In this document: in pieces, positions 24,627 through 33,010 of the stretch | Position numbering within the stretch: the stretch's first letter is position 1 | Layout of the letters: each line of letters begins with the position of its first letter | Assembly (NCBI GenBank): GCA_942491555.1 | Contig: CALOBN010000005.1 | Coordinates: 1,240,001 to 1,304,000 of the forward strand | Reading direction: 5' to 3' | From: Marinihelvus sp942491555 | GTDB taxonomy: Bacteria; Pseudomonadota; Gammaproteobacteria; Xanthomonadales; SZUA-36 | Length of the DNA stretch: 64,000 nucleotides | Notes under the pieces: model-generated | Database searches by the model: none | What the model saw: only the letters and a program-made list of their open reading frames with translations | What the model was told of the DNA's origin: nothing | Position numbers and translations under genes: made by a program

Positions 24627-24655
24627 TTGTCCGCGCGCGCGCTTTTGCCTATACT
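24627..24655 (+). promoter_or_regulatory. Promoter for tRNA-Thr
   Basis: TTGTCC (24627-24632) and TATACT (24650-24655) are 17 bases apart, followed by a GC-rich discriminator (CTGCGCCC), the hallmark of stringently controlled stable-RNA promoters. The tRNA starts about 27 bases later. Confidence 0.8.
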
Positions 24656-24681
24656 CTGCGCCCTTCCGGTTCCCGGAACGT

Positions 24682-24757
<76 letters not shown>

Positions 24758-24829
24758 TTTTCTTTATCCGCAAATTTCGCTTTTACGTTTGTCTGCTAGT
24801 CTCAAGGTAGGCCATTCAGAGCGTAAGCG

Positions 24830-25630
24830 ATGTCCAAACCCGACAAGATGGGCCTCACGCCCGAGGCTGCGGCAGGCTATGAGCAGTTTTTTGTGCCGGC
24901 GATCTTTTTTCAATGGCCTGCCAAATTAATCAGCGCTGCAGATATTTCGCCGGGCGACGATGTTCTCGATGTGGGCTGTGGCACAGGCGTTCTGACCAGG
25001 GCGTTGACAGCTGCCGTGGGTGATCAGGGCAATGTCTGCGGTGTGGATTTCAGCGAAAGCATGTTGGGTGTCGCGCGTGAACAATGCCCCGGTGTAGAGT
25101 TCCGGCAAGGCAATGCCATGGCGCTGCCTTATACCGAGGAGGGTTTTGATGCAGTCACAAGTTCGTTCATGCTCATGTTTATCCCCGACCCGGTGCAGGC
25201 CATTTGCGAAATGCGGCGGGTGTTGCGGCCGGGTGGGCGCCTGGTCGTCAGCGTGTGGCGGGGTGTGGATAACAACCATGTATATGATGCCCTGGCTGAG
25301 GCGGCGCGTGTCGTCATCGATGATGAAGCAGGTGACCTGATAGCCTGGCCCTTCAGGCTGGGCCAGAGCGGTCAGCTGGAAGCCCTGTTTAATGCGGCCG
25401 GGGCGACTGAAACAGCGATTACTCAACATGACGGGACCGCCAGTTTTCCATCGGTCGAAGCTTTTGTCGCCACTGAAATTAATGCCTGGCTGATGGCAGG
25501 CAGCGTGTCCAGGGAGCAAATCGCCGAGTTGACCAAGGAGCTTCGCGCCCGGGTTGCCGGGTTCGCGTCCGTTACCGGCCCGATCACCTTTCCTTTGAAT
25601 GCGTATATTGCAAAAACATCAATGGACTGA
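24830..25630 (+). CDS. Class I SAM-dependent methyltransferase
   Basis: 266 residues. The SAM-binding loop VLDVGCGTGVLTRALT (about residues 45-60) is followed by an acidic VDFSE motif and VTSSFMLMFIPDPVQA, then RRVLRPGGRLVVSVW, the UbiE/methyltransferase-11 pattern. Substrate is unknown. The N-terminal ~40 residues (PEAAAGYEQFFVPAIFFQWP) resemble small-molecule methyltransferases. It lies just after the tRNA and is probably transcribed alone. Confidence 0.85.
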   Translation: MSKPDKMGLTPEAAAGYEQFFVPAIFFQWPAKLISAADISPGDDVLDVGCGTGVLTRALTAAVGDQGNVCGVDFSESMLGVAREQCPGVEFRQGNAMALPYTEEGFDAVTSSFMLMFIPDPVQAICEMRRVLRPGGRLVVSVWRGVDNNHVYDALAEAARVVIDDEAGDLIAWPFRLGQSGQLEALFNAAGATETAITQHDGTASFPSVEAFVATEINAWLMAGSVSREQIAELTKELRARVAGFASVTGPITFPLNAYIAKTSMD

Positions 25631-25739
25631 GCCCGCGTAATCGCCGTGTACGACCGGCTGATCCGTGAATTGAGGAAATCTCCTCCAACAGTTTATTTTG
25701 TTTAAACTCTCTCACTCCCGCAGTCCGGATCAACGTCCA

Positions 25740-27335
25740 ATGAGCTTGTTTTCATTCAACACCACGCTGCTTGGCGCCTTGTTGGTGGCATCAACGGCCG
25801 CGGCACAAACACTGGAGTTCACAGAAGCGAGCATTGCGGAGGTGCAAGGCGCTATCGATGAAGGAGCGCTCAGCTCGGAGCGACTCGTGGAGCTGTCCCT
25901 GGCGCGCATCGCCGCGTATGACGACAGTGGCCCGGCGGTTAACGCCGTTATTTATCTCAACGAGGATGCCGTGGAGCAGGCACGGTCCCTGGACCGTGAA
26001 CGCCTGGCCAGCGGCCGGCGCTCGGCGTTGCACGGTATTCCAGTGGTGCTCAAGGACAATATTGATACCGCAAGCATGCCGACCACGGCCGGTTCCTTCA
26101 TGCTTGAAGGCTCTTTCCCGCCGGACGATGCTTTTCTGACCCGCCAGCTCCTGGATGCGGGCGCCATTATCCTGGCCAAGGTTAATATGAGTGAATTTGC
26201 CTCGGGTGATGACCTGAGCTCGCTGGGTGGCCCAACGTATAACCCGCACGACACCGACCGCTCGCCGTCCGGTTCTTCCGGTGGAACGGGCGTCGCGATT
26301 GCCGCGGGTTACGCCATGCTGGGCCTGGGAACCGACACGGGCGGGTCCGTGCGCGGACCGTCGTCGGCCAATGGCATCGTGGGTCTGAAACCCACGCTCG
26401 GTTTGCTCAGCCGGGACGGCATCATTCCACTGGCCCTGTCCTTCGACACGGCCGGGCCCATGGCGCGGAATGTTTACGACGTTGCCGTGGCCCTTAACGT
26501 GCTCGCCGGTGTCGATCCGGCGGACCCGGTAACGGCAAAGAGCGAAGGCCAAATCGCCAGGGACTACACGGAATTTCTCGACACAGAAGCTCTGCAAGGT
26601 GCACGCATCGGCGTGGCGCGGGACTTTATGGGCCTCGACCCGGAAGTGGACTGGATTATCGAGGCCTCACTGCAGAGCATGCGCGATGCGGGCGCCGAGA
26701 TTGTCGATATAAAACTGCCCGAGTGGCTGCTCAGCTCGCGCGGGCGGTTTTATCGCGCGCTGCGTTACCGGGAGTTTCGCGCGCAGGTAGCGGACTACCT
26801 GGCCAGCACGACGCCTGGCTACCCCAAGTCCCTGGCGGAGCTGGTCCAGCGGTCCATGACCCTGACCGCGCCCCGCGAGGACGGCGTCATCCCCAACCCC
26901 GGTCGTTGGCAGCTGATGATGAAGGAAGACGAGGGTGGCACGCTGGATGACTATGAGTACCTGGCGGTGCGCGACCACGCATTGCCGCTGATTCGCGCGA
27001 TTGTCGGCGGCATGATGGAAGCCGAGAGCCTCGATGCCGTGGTGTACCCCACCTCGCCCATGCGACCGGGGCGGATCGATCCGGACCCGGACCCGGACAG
27101 CGTACCCGGAAGCGGTCGCTCCCCCGTCATCCTGGCCAACCTGACCGGTTTTCCTGACCTGATCGTGCCTGCCGGCTTCACGGCCCGTGGTCTGCCGGTC
27201 ACGATTTCTTTCCTGGGTCAGGCTTTCAGCGAGCCCCGCCTGTTGGCCCTGGGCTATGCCTTCGAGCAAAAAACCCGCGCCAGGCGCCTGCCTGCAGCGA
27301 CCCCGGTTTTGCCAGGGGAAACCATCAGCTGGTAG
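25740..27335 (+). CDS. Secreted amidase of the amidase-signature family
   Basis: 531 residues from the ATG at 25740, which gives a clean signal peptide (LLGALLVASTAAAQT). A longer in-frame start at 25698 would mask it. The Ser-cisSer-Lys triad is visible: Lys in PVVLKDNIDTA, cis-Ser in PSGSSGGTGVAIAAGYAM and nucleophilic Ser in DTGGSVRGPSSANG. The family hydrolyses amides, from small carboxamides to amidated peptides. Secretion suggests scavenging of extracellular amides. No partner gene is evident. Confidence 0.88.
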   Translation: MSLFSFNTTLLGALLVASTAAAQTLEFTEASIAEVQGAIDEGALSSERLVELSLARIAAYDDSGPAVNAVIYLNEDAVEQARSLDRERLASGRRSALHGIPVVLKDNIDTASMPTTAGSFMLEGSFPPDDAFLTRQLLDAGAIILAKVNMSEFASGDDLSSLGGPTYNPHDTDRSPSGSSGGTGVAIAAGYAMLGLGTDTGGSVRGPSSANGIVGLKPTLGLLSRDGIIPLALSFDTAGPMARNVYDVAVALNVLAGVDPADPVTAKSEGQIARDYTEFLDTEALQGARIGVARDFMGLDPEVDWIIEASLQSMRDAGAEIVDIKLPEWLLSSRGRFYRALRYREFRAQVADYLASTTPGYPKSLAELVQRSMTLTAPREDGVIPNPGRWQLMMKEDEGGTLDDYEYLAVRDHALPLIRAIVGGMMEAESLDAVVYPTSPMRPGRIDPDPDPDSVPGSGRSPVILANLTGFPDLIVPAGFTARGLPVTISFLGQAFSEPRLLALGYAFEQKTRARRLPAATPVLPGETISW

Positions 27336-27381
27336 GGCAGGGGGCTGCGCAGTTCATCTTCCGGGTGAGGCAGTTCCCGGC

Positions 27382-28326
27382 TCACAGCAGGCGCCACACC
27401 ATGTAAATGACATAGCCAATAAACAGCACGGCGCCCTCCCAGCGATTCATGCGCGAGCCGGTGCTGATAAATCGCAAAAGGACGAGGGTTGTGACCAGGA
27501 ACATGCTCAGGTCAACAATATTGATTTCACCACGGCTCACCGGGTAAATCACTGCTGTGAGCCCCAGCACACTCAATATATTAAAGATGTTTGAGCCGAC
27601 CACGTTGCCAATGGCCATGGCGCCATGGCCGCGGTAGGCGGCGATTGCTGTGGTCGCAAGCTCCGGGAGACTGGTACCAACGGCCACCACGGTCAAGCCA
27701 ATAACCGCGTTTGAGACACCAAAGTAGGCCGCCGTTTCGACCGCGCCGGTGACAAACAGTTGGGCGCCGACCACGAGGGCGCCCAAACCCAGGCCAAGTA
27801 TCAGCAGGTCGATTGCCAGGCCCCAGTCCTTGTGGTGCATGGCGGCTTCGAAGCTTGCCTGCGATTGCGGGCGTGCACTGCGCGCGGCCCGAATGTTAAA
27901 CACGGTATAGGCAACGATCAGCAGCACCAGGGCTGCCCCCTCGGTGCGGTTCATCGAGTCGGTGGCGAGAAAGAATGCGGCAAGCAACCCCGAGGCAATC
28001 ATGATCAGGATGTCCTTGCGAATCAGCCGGATGTCCATTTGCAGCGGCATGACCATGGCTGAAACCCCCAGCACGAGGCCAATATTGGCAATATTGGAGC
28101 CCACCACGTTGCCGACCGCGAGGTCCGTGGCGCCCAGTGAGGCTGCGCGCAGGTTCACCACCAGCTCCGGGGCGCTCGTGCCAAAGGCAACGATCGTCAG
28201 GCCAGTGGCCAGCGGAGACAGGCCAAAGCGCAGACCCAGTACGGCCGCACTTCGAACCACGGAATCGCCGCCGAGGACGAGCAGCAAAAGCCCACCCAAC
28301 AGATAGGCAAGCGTGATTAAGGCCAT
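27382..28326 (-). CDS. yrbG: Calcium/sodium antiporter, YrbG-type
   Basis: 314 residues with about ten transmembrane helices in two inverted halves. Both alpha repeats are clear: TIVAFGTSAPELVVNL with GNVVGSNIANIGLVLG, and TVVAVGTSLPELATTA with GNVVGSNIFNILSVLG. The Glu and Asn residues line the Ca2+/Na+ exchange site. The protein exports Ca2+ across the inner membrane. It is convergent with the amidase and divergent from moaB. Confidence 0.93.
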   Translation of the reverse strand: MALITLAYLLGGLLLLVLGGDSVVRSAAVLGLRFGLSPLATGLTIVAFGTSAPELVVNLRAASLGATDLAVGNVVGSNIANIGLVLGVSAMVMPLQMDIRLIRKDILIMIASGLLAAFFLATDSMNRTEGAALVLLIVAYTVFNIRAARSARPQSQASFEAAMHHKDWGLAIDLLILGLGLGALVVGAQLFVTGAVETAAYFGVSNAVIGLTVVAVGTSLPELATTAIAAYRGHGAMAIGNVVGSNIFNILSVLGLTAVIYPVSRGEINIVDLSMFLVTTLVLLRFISTGSRMNRWEGAVLFIGYVIYMVWRLL

Positions 28327-28488
28327 CTGGAACTCCCCTTGCTTTCCCTTTGTCTTAGTTTAATTGATCGGCTTCTGGTCGGAAGCGACCGTTTTGTGAA
28401 TGTTACACGGTATGGACACGGCAATGCCTCTTGACCCTGCAGGTCCGCAACCGGGATCATGCAGTTACCCCTGCAACACGAGAGGAAT

Positions 28489-29013
28489 ATGGCACACGAC
28501 AGCAATTCTTTTGTTCCTTTGAACATAGCGGTGTTAACGGTCTCCGACACGCGGAGTTTCGCCAACGATACATCTGGCGATGCGCTGGTGGAAATGCTGG
28601 GGGCCGACGGTCATCATCTTGTCGACCGGCAACTCTGCCCCGACGATGTGTACCAGATGCGCGCCATCGTGTCGGCCTGGATCGCTAACCCCGAAGTTCA
28701 TGTTGTGCTGACCACAGGCGGCACCGGGATGACTGCCAGGGATTCAACGCCAGAGGCGCTCAAGCCGCTTTTTGATCGCCATGTGGATGGGTTTGGTGAA
28801 CTGTTCAGACAACTCTCGATCAGTGATGTGGGTACCTCGACCATCCAGTCCCGGGCTGTCGCCGGGTTGGCCAATCGCACCATGGTGTTCTGTTTGCCCG
28901 GGTCTACCGGTGCCTGTCGCACGGGTTGGCAGGGCATACTTCATGAACAGCTGGATGCCAGCCATCGGCCGTGCAATTTTGTTGGCCAGACCAGTGCCGT
29001 GAAATCCGTCTGA
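28489..29013 (+). CDS. moaB: Molybdenum cofactor protein MoaB
   Basis: 174 residues from the ATG at 28489, preceded by GAGAGGA. The motif TTGGTGMTARDSTPEAL and the FGELFR and PGSTGACRTGW segments are MoaB/MogA. The protein adenylates molybdopterin or binds it during cofactor assembly. Its last base is shared with the first base of moeA (TGATG), so the two are translationally coupled. Confidence 0.92.
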   Translation: MAHDSNSFVPLNIAVLTVSDTRSFANDTSGDALVEMLGADGHHLVDRQLCPDDVYQMRAIVSAWIANPEVHVVLTTGGTGMTARDSTPEALKPLFDRHVDGFGELFRQLSISDVGTSTIQSRAVAGLANRTMVFCLPGSTGACRTGWQGILHEQLDASHRPCNFVGQTSAVKSV

Positions 29014-30197
29014 TGCTCAGTGTTCATGAGGCCACTGAACAGCTGCTCGCAGCTGCTCAGCCACTGACAGCCACCGAGTCTGTTGCGCTGGACATGGCTG
29101 TTGGCCGGGTTACCGCTACAGACGTTAAAGCGGGGTTGGATGTGCCCCCTGCGGACAACAGCGCCATGGATGGATATGCGCTGTGTCATGCAGACTGGCC
29201 CGGACCCGGGGCGTTGATACCGATCACCCTCCGTATTCCTGCAGGATCGGATTCCGGCGCATTGCGCCGTGGTACTGCAGCACGAATTTTTACCGGCAGC
29301 GAGATTCCCGCCGGTGCCGACACGGTGGTGATGCAGGAACACTGCACGGCGGAGAACGGCAACGTGGCGATTAACACCTTGCCGGAGCCGGGCACCAACA
29401 TCAGGCGGCGGGGCCAGGACATGACGGTGGGGCAGGAGGTGATTCCCGCCGGATCAGTGTTGCGGCCCCAGGAGGCCGGGCTGCTGGCTTCTCTGGGGCA
29501 GGGCCTTGTCGAGGTTGTGCGGCGTCTGCGTGTGGCCGTTTTGTCCAATGGAGATGAGCTGGTTGAGCCCGGCGTCCCGCTGGCCACCGGTCAGATTTAC
29601 AACAGCAACCGCCCGATGCTGTTAAGCCTTTTGCAAAGCTGGGGTTTTCAGACCCTGGACCTGGGCATCGTTCCGGATCAGCCGGAACTGATCCGGGCCA
29701 GTCTGGAGCGCGCCGCGCAGGACGCGGATGTGGTCATTTCTTCTGGCGGGGTATCGGTTGGCGAAGAGGACCATATCAAGTCGGTGGTCCGGGAGCTGGG
29801 GCAGTTGGATCTGTGGAAAATTGCCATGAAACCCGGCAAGCCACTGGCTTTTGGCAAGGTGGGTGAAACCCCGTTTATCGGCCTGCCGGGTAATCCTGCC
29901 TCGGCACTGGTGACCTGCCTGGTTATTGCGCGACCGTTTCTTTGCGCCAGCCAGGGGATGCGCCAGGTGCACACGCCTGCGCTACAGGCGCCGGCTGACT
30001 TCTCGCGGGCAGGTGAATCACGTGCGGTGTACCACCGCGTGCGCTTAAAAAATGGTGTTCTGGAGATGTACCCCAATCAGAGCAGCGGCGTCATGCTCTC
30101 CAGTTGCTGGGCCACAGGCCTGGCGATGCAGGCGCCCGGCGAGGACATCGTTCGCGGTGAGCTGATGGACTATTATCCCTTTGGTGGATTTGCCTGA
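29013..30197 (+). CDS. moeA: Molybdopterin molybdenumtransferase MoeA
   Basis: 394 residues. MoeA domain 2/1 motifs DVPPADNSAMDGYAL and ARIFTGSEIPAGADTVVMQE, and the MPT-binding core VISSGGVSVGEEDHIKSVV and GLPGNPASALVT, are all present. MoeA inserts molybdate into adenylated molybdopterin. With moaB it forms a two-gene Moco operon. No molybdoenzyme is encoded nearby. Confidence 0.95.
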   Translation: MLSVHEATEQLLAAAQPLTATESVALDMAVGRVTATDVKAGLDVPPADNSAMDGYALCHADWPGPGALIPITLRIPAGSDSGALRRGTAARIFTGSEIPAGADTVVMQEHCTAENGNVAINTLPEPGTNIRRRGQDMTVGQEVIPAGSVLRPQEAGLLASLGQGLVEVVRRLRVAVLSNGDELVEPGVPLATGQIYNSNRPMLLSLLQSWGFQTLDLGIVPDQPELIRASLERAAQDADVVISSGGVSVGEEDHIKSVVRELGQLDLWKIAMKPGKPLAFGKVGETPFIGLPGNPASALVTCLVIARPFLCASQGMRQVHTPALQAPADFSRAGESRAVYHRVRLKNGVLEMYPNQSSGVMLSSCWATGLAMQAPGEDIVRGELMDYYPFGGFA

Positions 30198-30279
30198 CCG
30201 CTCTACCAGGGTCTTTTAACGATCGGTTATGCTGATTCTGACCGATAAATTGCTTAAGGCGTAACAGGTATCTCAGATT

Positions 30280-31518
30280 ATGGCGAACTCCTTCCTTATT
30301 CGACTGGTTCTCGCTGCGGGTCTCGTCGTGCTCCCTTTGCTCGCATCCGCCAAAGCCCGCGAGGTTGATGACTTCTACTGGACCGGTGTCGAACGGGTCA
30401 TTGCGGTAGGCGATATTCATGGTGACTACGGGCAGTACATGCGTACGCTCCAGGCCGCCGGGCTGGTCGATGAAAAAGGGCGCTGGGCCGGCGGCGAAAC
30501 CCACCTGGTCCAGACTGGTGATGTGCCGGACCGGGGGCCGGATACGCGACGCATCATGGATCACCTCGAGGACTTGCAAAAGCAAGCCAGGAAAAAGGGT
30601 GGCCGGGTTCACACCCTGATTGGCAACCATGACGCGATGATGATTTATGGTGACCTGCGTTATGTCACCCCGGCCGAGTTTGAGGCGTTTGCGACCAGCA
30701 GCTCCGGGCGCATCCAGAACGAACGGTGGAAGGAGTACCTCAAGGCAGTCAAGAGCCAGGACCCTGAAGGCTTTGACGCACTGAACCTCGAGGAATTACG
30801 CGAGAAGTTTAACCAGAAATATCCCCTGGGTTGGCCAAAACACCGCGCCGCATGGGCGCCCAGGGGTGAATATGGAAGCCGGGTTCTGGAGAACCCGGTG
30901 GTTCTCAAGATCAATGACACCCTCTTTCTGCATGGTGGATTGAGCGCCAAGTACTGTGCCATGGACCTGGAAGAAATCACCGACACCATCCATACGCAAC
31001 TGCGTGACTACGAGCGCTATTTGCCCGGCATGGTCGAGGATGACTTTGGCCCGCTCTGGTACCGCGGACTCGCGCAGGATGATGAAGCAGAACGCATGGC
31101 CATGGTCGACGCGATTCTGGAGCGCTACGCGGCACAACGGATTGTGGTCGGGCATTCGCCGACCCAGGGTATTGTCTGGCCGCGGTTCAATGGCAAGGTT
31201 GTGCTGAACGACGTTGGTATGGCCGCGTATTACGGCGGACATATGGGGTTCCTGGAACTGAAGGGCGGTGAAGCCATCGCCCACTATCCGGATGACCTGA
31301 GTATTCCGCTTCCGGTAGATGATGATGGCCGGATTGCCTATCTGGAGCAGGTCATTGCGCAGGACCCTGAGAATGGCTACCTGCAGGCGCGCTTGCGAAC
31401 CATGCGGAGCATGGACGGCACGGCGGTGGCGCCGGTCGATACCGCCAACCTGTCAGAAGAAGAGCGGGCGGAGCTCGCTCAGCAGGAGCTCTGGCTCAGC
31501 CCCGACAATTGCCGATAA
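30280..31518 (+). CDS. Secreted PPP-type metallophosphoesterase
   Basis: 412 residues. A signal peptide (LVLAAGLVVLPLLASA) is followed by the PPP motifs: GDIHGD (Asp45, His47), GDVPDRG (Asp81) and GNHD (Asn116, His117), then LFLHGGLS and VVGHSPTQG. All four metal-binding blocks look intact. The substrate could be phosphoprotein or a small phosphoester in the periplasm. Its 3' end overlaps the convergent gene by 23 bases. Confidence 0.87.
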   Translation: MANSFLIRLVLAAGLVVLPLLASAKAREVDDFYWTGVERVIAVGDIHGDYGQYMRTLQAAGLVDEKGRWAGGETHLVQTGDVPDRGPDTRRIMDHLEDLQKQARKKGGRVHTLIGNHDAMMIYGDLRYVTPAEFEAFATSSSGRIQNERWKEYLKAVKSQDPEGFDALNLEELREKFNQKYPLGWPKHRAAWAPRGEYGSRVLENPVVLKINDTLFLHGGLSAKYCAMDLEEITDTIHTQLRDYERYLPGMVEDDFGPLWYRGLAQDDEAERMAMVDAILERYAAQRIVVGHSPTQGIVWPRFNGKVVLNDVGMAAYYGGHMGFLELKGGEAIAHYPDDLSIPLPVDDDGRIAYLEQVIAQDPENGYLQARLRTMRSMDGTAVAPVDTANLSEEERAELAQQELWLSPDNCR

Positions 31519-32551
31519 GTTCCCGGGTCGCATCCCCGTCGGTGGCCAGCATTGTGTAAAATTCCGCAATAAATTCGAGAGCGGTCTCCCTCTGGCGCTC
31601 TTCGAGTCGCGTCTCGCTGTCAAATAAAGCTTCAAAATCAGTGCGTTTTGCCCGGTATTCCTCGAGTGCGGGAATCACCGTGTCGTTGTGTATACAAAAC
31701 CCCCGGTACAAGCGTTCGCGAACATTGCGCACGGGCATGCCCAGCGGAGGGCCCGCGTAGCTGGCATCAACCAGCCCTGAGGAGTCCAGATCGTAGGGTA
31801 TGCCGTACATGGGGATGACCTCCTCGCCAGCGCCGATCAACCGCGCGTTATGGCAGCAATCATCTTTGGAACCACTCAAAACGGACCAGTCAAGATTGGC
31901 AATCAGGTACTGGAACAACATAAACCGGCTGGTTTCCATCGCGTCCAGTTGCCCGGGCTCAATATAGTTGACGGCCAGCTTTTCCAGGCCGTTGCGCTTG
32001 GCGACGTCGTCCGGGTCTTCAATCAGGAAGGCAAAGCGTTCAATGGGTTTGTTATCGTCCGCATCCTTGGCGTAGGCCAGGTCCAGACCCTGAACCCGGT
32101 AGCTCTTATCGGTAACCAGGTTATAAATCTGGTACGACAGAAACTCTTTAATGTAGAACTGCTCATACTTTTGACTCTGCTTGCAATGGTTAACAAGCTT
32201 CAGGTTGCCGGCGCCCCGGAAAGCCGTACCCTTGGCGGCCTCCTTGTCAAAATCGAGTCGCAGCGGCGGAAAATCGCAAACCCGTTTGCGGGTCAGACCC
32301 CGCGTCGTAATTTCGATGGGAATGGAAACTTCCTGCCCGTCGGCACCCATGTAGCGAAACACGCCAGGCCAGCTCTTGTCTTTATCCTTGTCGCGCATGA
32401 TCAACCGCCAGGGACCTTCGACGCGGGCCTTGATGACCTCGTTGCTGGTAAATATTTTTGCCGGTTTTGGCTCGCCAGTGTCGGGCATGTCCTGCGCCAG
32501 CACAGTAGCCGAAATGCTCAGCAACAGCAGCGAGATAAGGTAACGAAACAT
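31496..32551 (-). CDS. Secreted uncharacterised protein with CotH/HipA-like kinase features
   Basis: 351 residues. A signal peptide (FRYLISLLLLSISATVLAQ) is followed by a domain whose order of motifs recalls atypical kinases of the CotH/HipA/FAM20 kind. These are FPPLRLDFDK (~95-103), LKLVNHC (~117-123), a long helix with FLSYQIYNLVTD, then FQYLIANLDWSVLSG (Asn219, Asp221), a HNARLI strand (~234-239) and IPYDLDSSGLVDASY (Asp254, Asp256). The N-x-D-W and D-x-D pairs sit where CotH-type kinases place catalytic and metal-binding residues. No named family is certain. It is tail-to-tail with a secreted phosphatase. Confidence 0.65.
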   Translation of the reverse strand: MFRYLISLLLLSISATVLAQDMPDTGEPKPAKIFTSNEVIKARVEGPWRLIMRDKDKDKSWPGVFRYMGADGQEVSIPIEITTRGLTRKRVCDFPPLRLDFDKEAAKGTAFRGAGNLKLVNHCKQSQKYEQFYIKEFLSYQIYNLVTDKSYRVQGLDLAYAKDADDNKPIERFAFLIEDPDDVAKRNGLEKLAVNYIEPGQLDAMETSRFMLFQYLIANLDWSVLSGSKDDCCHNARLIGAGEEVIPMYGIPYDLDSSGLVDASYAGPPLGMPVRNVRERLYRGFCIHNDTVIPALEEYRAKRTDFEALFDSETRLEERQRETALEFIAEFYTMLATDGDATRELIGNCRG

Positions 32552-32630
32552 GGTTCAGTCCCCCGGTTGATCAGGACCAAGTATAGGTCAGCCGGCCTGA
32601 GCTGGAAAAATCATTCTGGCACAGCGATTT

Positions 32631-32897
32631 TCAGAAGGCGTTGAACTGGGTGGTGCCGATGCCTTTTTCTTCGAGCAACAGCGGAATGCCGTCAGAAACG
32701 GGATAGATCACCTTGCCGTCTTCGGTAATCAATGCTTCTTCAAGCATTTCGGTGACGGCTTCGCCGCCGACATAAAGGGCGGCGCCACTTTCAATTTCCC
32801 GGTTAAGCCGCTCCAGGCGTGAGGCCTCCAGGCGGGTCAGGGGCCGGCGTGAGACCGGGCAGCATAGAATTTCGAGCAGCTTTCCATCAACGGGCAT
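32631..32897 (-). CDS. Trm112-like small protein
   Basis: 88 residues from the ATG at 32897. The end of the domain (DGKVIYPVSDGIPLLLEE) and the start (KLLEILCCPVSRRPL) are the Trm112/YcaR pattern. The second Cys of the usual CPxC zinc knuckle is replaced (CPVS), as is known in some Pseudomonas homologues, so zinc binding is probably lost. An insertion of about 25 residues lies in the middle. Trm112 proteins stabilise methyltransferases. The usual neighbours kdsB and lpxK are absent here. Confidence 0.8.
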   Translation of the reverse strand: MPVDGKLLEILCCPVSRRPLTRLEASRLERLNREIESGAALYVGGEAVTEMLEEALITEDGKVIYPVSDGIPLLLEEKGIGTTQFNAF

Positions 32898-33010
32898 GAG
32901 CAAGTTCCTGAACAATCTGAATATGACCATTGTACGCCGCAGCGTGCCGATCGGAAATGCCGACGCTGTTAGAATCAGGGCTTCGGGAACACCATTGGTG
33001 AGTACGCAAC

